Assembly: GCA_046160725.1 (NCBI GenBank)
Contig: JBJXHB010000033.1
Coordinates: forward strand, 1-8,932
Reading direction: 5' to 3'
DNA: 8,932 bases
DNA from: JBJXHB01 sp046160725
Lineage (GTDB): Bacteria; Pseudomonadota; Gammaproteobacteria; Burkholderiales; Burkholderiaceae_C
This document shows positions 6,398 to 8,932 of this stretch, one piece after another (positions within the stretch are counted from its first letter, which is position 1; every line of letters begins with the position of its first letter). The translations under genes and the position numbers were made by a program. The notes under the pieces are model-generated. The model made no database searches. It saw nothing but the letters and a program-made list of their open reading frames with translations, and was not told where the DNA came from.

Positions 6398-7626
6398 GCG
6401 CAGCGGCGGCGGCAGGCCACTGGGTCACCGTCTGGGCTGCGTCTGCACAAGGCGCCTATCCGGTGGGCTCCACCATCGCGCAGCCCAACTTGAGCGGTGC
6501 CTTGCCCGACGCCGCCCGGGGCCTGGTCAACCAGTCCCTGCGCATGCTCCTGCGTCCGGGCCTGTGGGCGTCACGCTTCAGGTTGCGGCTGAGCAACCAT
6601 TTCGGCGACCGGCCGCTGCAGTTGCGCGGCATGAACCTGGGCCTGCACGTGGGCGGCGGCGGGTTGCTTCCCGGCACCCGCGTCGCCATGCCCGACCAGG
6701 TCGTGGCGGCCGGATCATCGGCCTGGACACCCGCCGTCGAGTGGGCCGCCCCGCCCGCTGCGCCGCAAGGGTTGCCGGGCCGGCACCTGGCCTTCAGCGC
6801 CTGGGTGGACGGCGCCAGCGGCCCCATCACCTGGCACGCCAAGGCGATGGCCACGTCCTACCTGTCGCAACCGGGCGACCGTGCCGCCGCGGGGTCGGAC
6901 AGCGAGCTGGGCTTTCCGCACACCACGACATCCACCTTCCTTGTCGATGCGCTGGACGCCTGGCTCCCGGCCGGCGTCCACGCCTTGGCTGCCTTTGGCG
7001 ACTCGCTCACCGATGGCACGGCGACGACACTGAACGGGCACGACCGCTGGACCGACGTGCTGCAGCGCGAGCTGTGGGCCGCAGGGCGGCGCGACCTGGC
7101 GGTGGTCAATGCCGGCATCGGTGGCAACCAGGTGGCGGGCCCGGCGCCCGGCACAGGCGCGTGGCGGGGAGGCCCGCCGGCCATCGAGCGAATGCGGCGC
7201 GACGTGCTGAGCCTGTCAGGCGTGTCCACCGTCTTCTGGCTGCAGGGCATCAACGATTTCAGCGACAACGGCCAGGCCGAGGCGGCCGTGGTGATCGATG
7301 CCATGACCAGCGCGGTGCGCCACTTCCGTGCCCGTGGCTTGCGCGTCATCGGCGCGACGGTCCCCAGCGCCCTCGGCAGCACCAGACCTGGTCACGGCGG
7401 CGCGTTGCAGGACGCCCGTCGGCGTGCCTTCAATGCCGAAGTGCGCCGGTGCGAGCTCTTCGATCACGTCGTGGACCTGGACCACGCCCTGACCGACCCG
7501 CACACCGGTGCGCTGCACGCCGCCTTCAATGGCGACAGCACGGCAGGCGAGCCGGGTGACGGCGTTCACCCCAACCGGGCGGGCCACGCGGCCATGGCCC
7601 GCTGCATCCTTCAGAACCTGCCGTGA
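6394..7626 (+). CDS. SGNH/GDSL-family hydrolase without signal peptide
   Basis: A 410-residue esterase or lipase-like enzyme. An N-terminal beta-rich domain (GHWVTVWAASAQ, 8-19; RFRLRLSNHFGDRPLQLRG, 61-79) precedes the SGNH fold. All four blocks are present: FGDSLTDG (201-208, nucleophile S204), NAGIGGNQV (239-247, oxyanion glycine), GIND (285-288, oxyanion N287) and GDGVHPN (388-394, catalytic D389 and H392). This two-part layout is common in secreted GDSL esterases whose mature part begins HWV-x-W. Here the protein starts at MSAAAAAGHW and has no hydrophobic signal, so it is probably cytoplasmic. The ATG overlaps the lyase stop (ATGA) without a ribosome binding site; an upstream extension would only be lyase sequence in another frame. 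As the last gene of a CoA-ester operon it may free an acid from an ester for the CoA-transferase, or act as a thioesterase. The substrate is unknown. Confidence 0.88.
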   Translation: MSAAAAAGHWVTVWAASAQGAYPVGSTIAQPNLSGALPDAARGLVNQSLRMLLRPGLWASRFRLRLSNHFGDRPLQLRGMNLGLHVGGGGLLPGTRVAMPDQVVAAGSSAWTPAVEWAAPPAAPQGLPGRHLAFSAWVDGASGPITWHAKAMATSYLSQPGDRAAAGSDSELGFPHTTTSTFLVDALDAWLPAGVHALAAFGDSLTDGTATTLNGHDRWTDVLQRELWAAGRRDLAVVNAGIGGNQVAGPAPGTGAWRGGPPAIERMRRDVLSLSGVSTVFWLQGINDFSDNGQAEAAVVIDAMTSAVRHFRARGLRVIGATVPSALGSTRPGHGGALQDARRRAFNAEVRRCELFDHVVDLDHALTDPHTGALHAAFNGDSTAGEPGDGVHPNRAGHAAMARCILQNLP

Positions 7627-7639
7627 ACGCCATCCCGGC

Positions 7640-7670
7640 CCTTGCGGCGCCCTGGCTCGCGTACCGCAGG
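7640..7670 (+). terminator. Possible hairpin downstream of the SGNH gene
   Basis: CCTTGCGG (7640-7647) can pair with CCGCAGG (7664-7670) with one bulged T, around a 16-base loop. It lies in the 66-base gap after the four-gene operon. There is no T-tract, so termination is only possible, not shown. No clear promoter for the next gene is seen in this gap. Confidence 0.25.
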
Positions 7671-7692
7671 CACCAATGCCATCATCCCGGGC

Positions 7693-8932
7693 ATGCCCGC
7701 AACCGTCCGCACCCTCCTGCTGACCGATGTGGTCGACAGCACCGCACTGGCGCTGACCCTGGGCGACGCGCGCATGGCCCAGGTCTGGGCGGCGCACGAC
7801 CGCATCGCCCGCGACCTGCTGGTGGCGCATCACGGACGCGAGATCGACAAGACCGACGGCTTCCTGCTGCTGTTCGACAGCGCCCGCGACGCTGCGGCCT
7901 ATGCGCTCGCCTACCACCGCGCCATCGGCGCGCTCGACCCGCCGCTCAGCGCCCGGGTGGGCCTGCATGTCGCCGAGGTCATCCTCACCGAGAACGCGGC
8001 CGCCGACATCGCGCGCGGCGCCAAGCCGGTCGAGGTGGACGGCCTGGCCAAGCCGACGACGGCCCGCATCATGGCGCTGGCCACCGGCCGGCAGACCCTG
8101 CTCAGCGACGCCGCGCGCACCGCCTTGGCGGCGCAGGACGCGGATGGGGAGATCCGCAGCCATGGCCACTACCGGCTGAAGGGCCTGGCCGAGCCGATGG
8201 AGCTGTTCGAGGCGGGCCTGCCGGGCGAGTCGCCCTTCACGCCGCCGCCCGATTCGGCCAAGGCCTATCGCGTGGTCCGCAGTGGAGCCCATTGGCGCCC
8301 GGCGCGTGACGTGCCCCATGTGCTGCCCGCGGAGCTGGACGCCTTCGTCGGCCGCAGCCAGGAGCTGCAGGCGCTGGCGCAGCGGCTGGACGACGGCGAG
8401 CGGCTCCTCACCGTCCTGGGCATGGGCGGCACGGGCAAGACGCGCCTGGTGCGCCGCTACGGCCGGGCCTGGCTGGGCGACTGGCCGGGCGGGGTCTTCT
8501 TCTGCGACCTGTCCGAGGCCCGCAGCGAGAGCGGGATCGCATCGGCGGTGGCGGCCGCGCTCGATGTCCCGCTCGGCAAGGATGACCCGGTGGTGCAGCT
8601 GGGCCATGCCATCGCCGGGCGGGGCCGGTGCCTCATCCTGCTGGACAACTTCGAGCAGGTGATTGCACATGCGGCCACGACCGTTCTGCCCTGGCTGCAG
8701 CGCGCCCGGGACGCGAGCTTCGTGGTGACCAGCCGGGAGACGCTGACCTTGCCCGGCGAGCATGTCCTGGCGCTGCAACCGCTGCCCGCCGATGGCGCGG
8801 GGTTGGAGCTGTTCGCCGAGCGCGCCCGGGCGCGCGATGCCCGCTTCGAGCTGACGGCGTCGAACCGCCAGACCGTGCAGGACATCGTCGCGTTGCTGGA
8901 CGGCCTGCCGCTGGCGATCGAGCTGGCGGCGG
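7693..8932 (+). CDS. Class III nucleotide cyclase-like domain fused to STAND/NB-ARC-type ATPase (3' end missing)
   Basis: The first 413 codons of a large cytoplasmic signalling protein that continues past the right edge. Residues 5-180 resemble a class III adenylate/guanylate cyclase: LLLTDVVDST (8-17, metal D12), KTDGFLLLF (53-61, second metal D55), ARVGLHVAEV (87-96) and TTARIMALA (122-130, with the transition-state arginine R125). The usual base-recognition asparagine and aspartate appear to be P121 and E114, so substrate or activity may differ. Residues from about 217 form a P-loop ATPase: FVGRSQELQAL, Walker A GMGGTGKT, Walker B CLILLDNFEQV, the sensor VVTSRETL, and LDGLPLAIELAA (the GLPL motif) just before the edge. 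In related proteins a TPR-type or LuxR-type C-terminus follows; that part is not visible here. The ATG at 7693 is the only reasonable start in frame, but it lacks a clear ribosome binding site. It lies 66 bases after the operon and is probably a separate unit. Confidence 0.85.
   Translation, partial: MPATVRTLLLTDVVDSTALALTLGDARMAQVWAAHDRIARDLLVAHHGREIDKTDGFLLLFDSARDAAAYALAYHRAIGALDPPLSARVGLHVAEVILTENAAADIARGAKPVEVDGLAKPTTARIMALATGRQTLLSDAARTALAAQDADGEIRSHGHYRLKGLAEPMELFEAGLPGESPFTPPPDSAKAYRVVRSGAHWRPARDVPHVLPAELDAFVGRSQELQALAQRLDDGERLLTVLGMGGTGKTRLVRRYGRAWLGDWPGGVFFCDLSEARSESGIASAVAAALDVPLGKDDPVVQLGHAIAGRGRCLILLDNFEQVIAHAATTVLPWLQRARDASFVVTSRETLTLPGEHVLALQPLPADGAGLELFAERARARDARFELTASNRQTVQDIVALLDGLPLAIELAA

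Noticed and set aside
7216..8778. 520-codon minus-strand open frame
   Set aside because: It is antisense to the SGNH and cyclase-ATPase genes and spans the gap between them; its composition is that of a codon-bias shadow.

Overview
The window is very GC-rich, with tightly packed genes, ATGA start/stop overlaps, a tripartite-tricarboxylate (Bug/TctC) binding protein and CoA-ester enzymes. This combination is typical of Burkholderiales (Betaproteobacteria), such as Comamonadaceae- or Alcaligenaceae-like bacteria. The assignment is inferred from gene content and style, not from a marker gene.

Left block (1-2714). A minus-strand gene enters at the left edge and shows only its signal peptide. Next comes a minus-strand crotonase-fold gene (246-1127). 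It lacks both classical hydratase glutamates but keeps an isomerase-type glutamate. Divergent from it is a translationally coupled pair: a DUF2889 protein of unknown function (1255-1908) and a classical short-chain dehydrogenase (1905-2714). This block looks like accessory acyl-CoA or alcohol/ketone metabolism.

Middle block (2731-7626). A MarR-family regulator (minus strand) faces away from four overlapping plus-strand genes: a periplasmic Bug solute-binding protein, a CaiB/BaiF (class III) CoA-transferase, a CitE-like HpcH/HpaI lyase, and a leaderless SGNH/GDSL hydrolase. An AT-rich island with an imperfect palindrome separates regulator and operon and is the likely control region. The simplest reading is a regulated cassette for a (hydroxy)dicarboxylate or its ester. 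The acid would be bound outside, the ester opened in the cytoplasm, the acid activated by CoA transfer, and the hydroxyacyl-CoA cleaved to acetyl-CoA plus an oxoacid. The substrate cannot be read from the sequence. No TctA/TctB membrane partners are in the window.

Right block (7693-8932). The first 413 codons of a large plus-strand signalling protein fuse a class III nucleotide-cyclase-like domain to a STAND/NB-ARC-type P-loop ATPase. It runs off the right edge.

No tRNA, rRNA, CRISPR array, insertion sequence or integrase was seen. Every gap is shorter than 300 bases. The longest, 73-245, holds two hairpins and the ribosome binding site of the left-edge gene.
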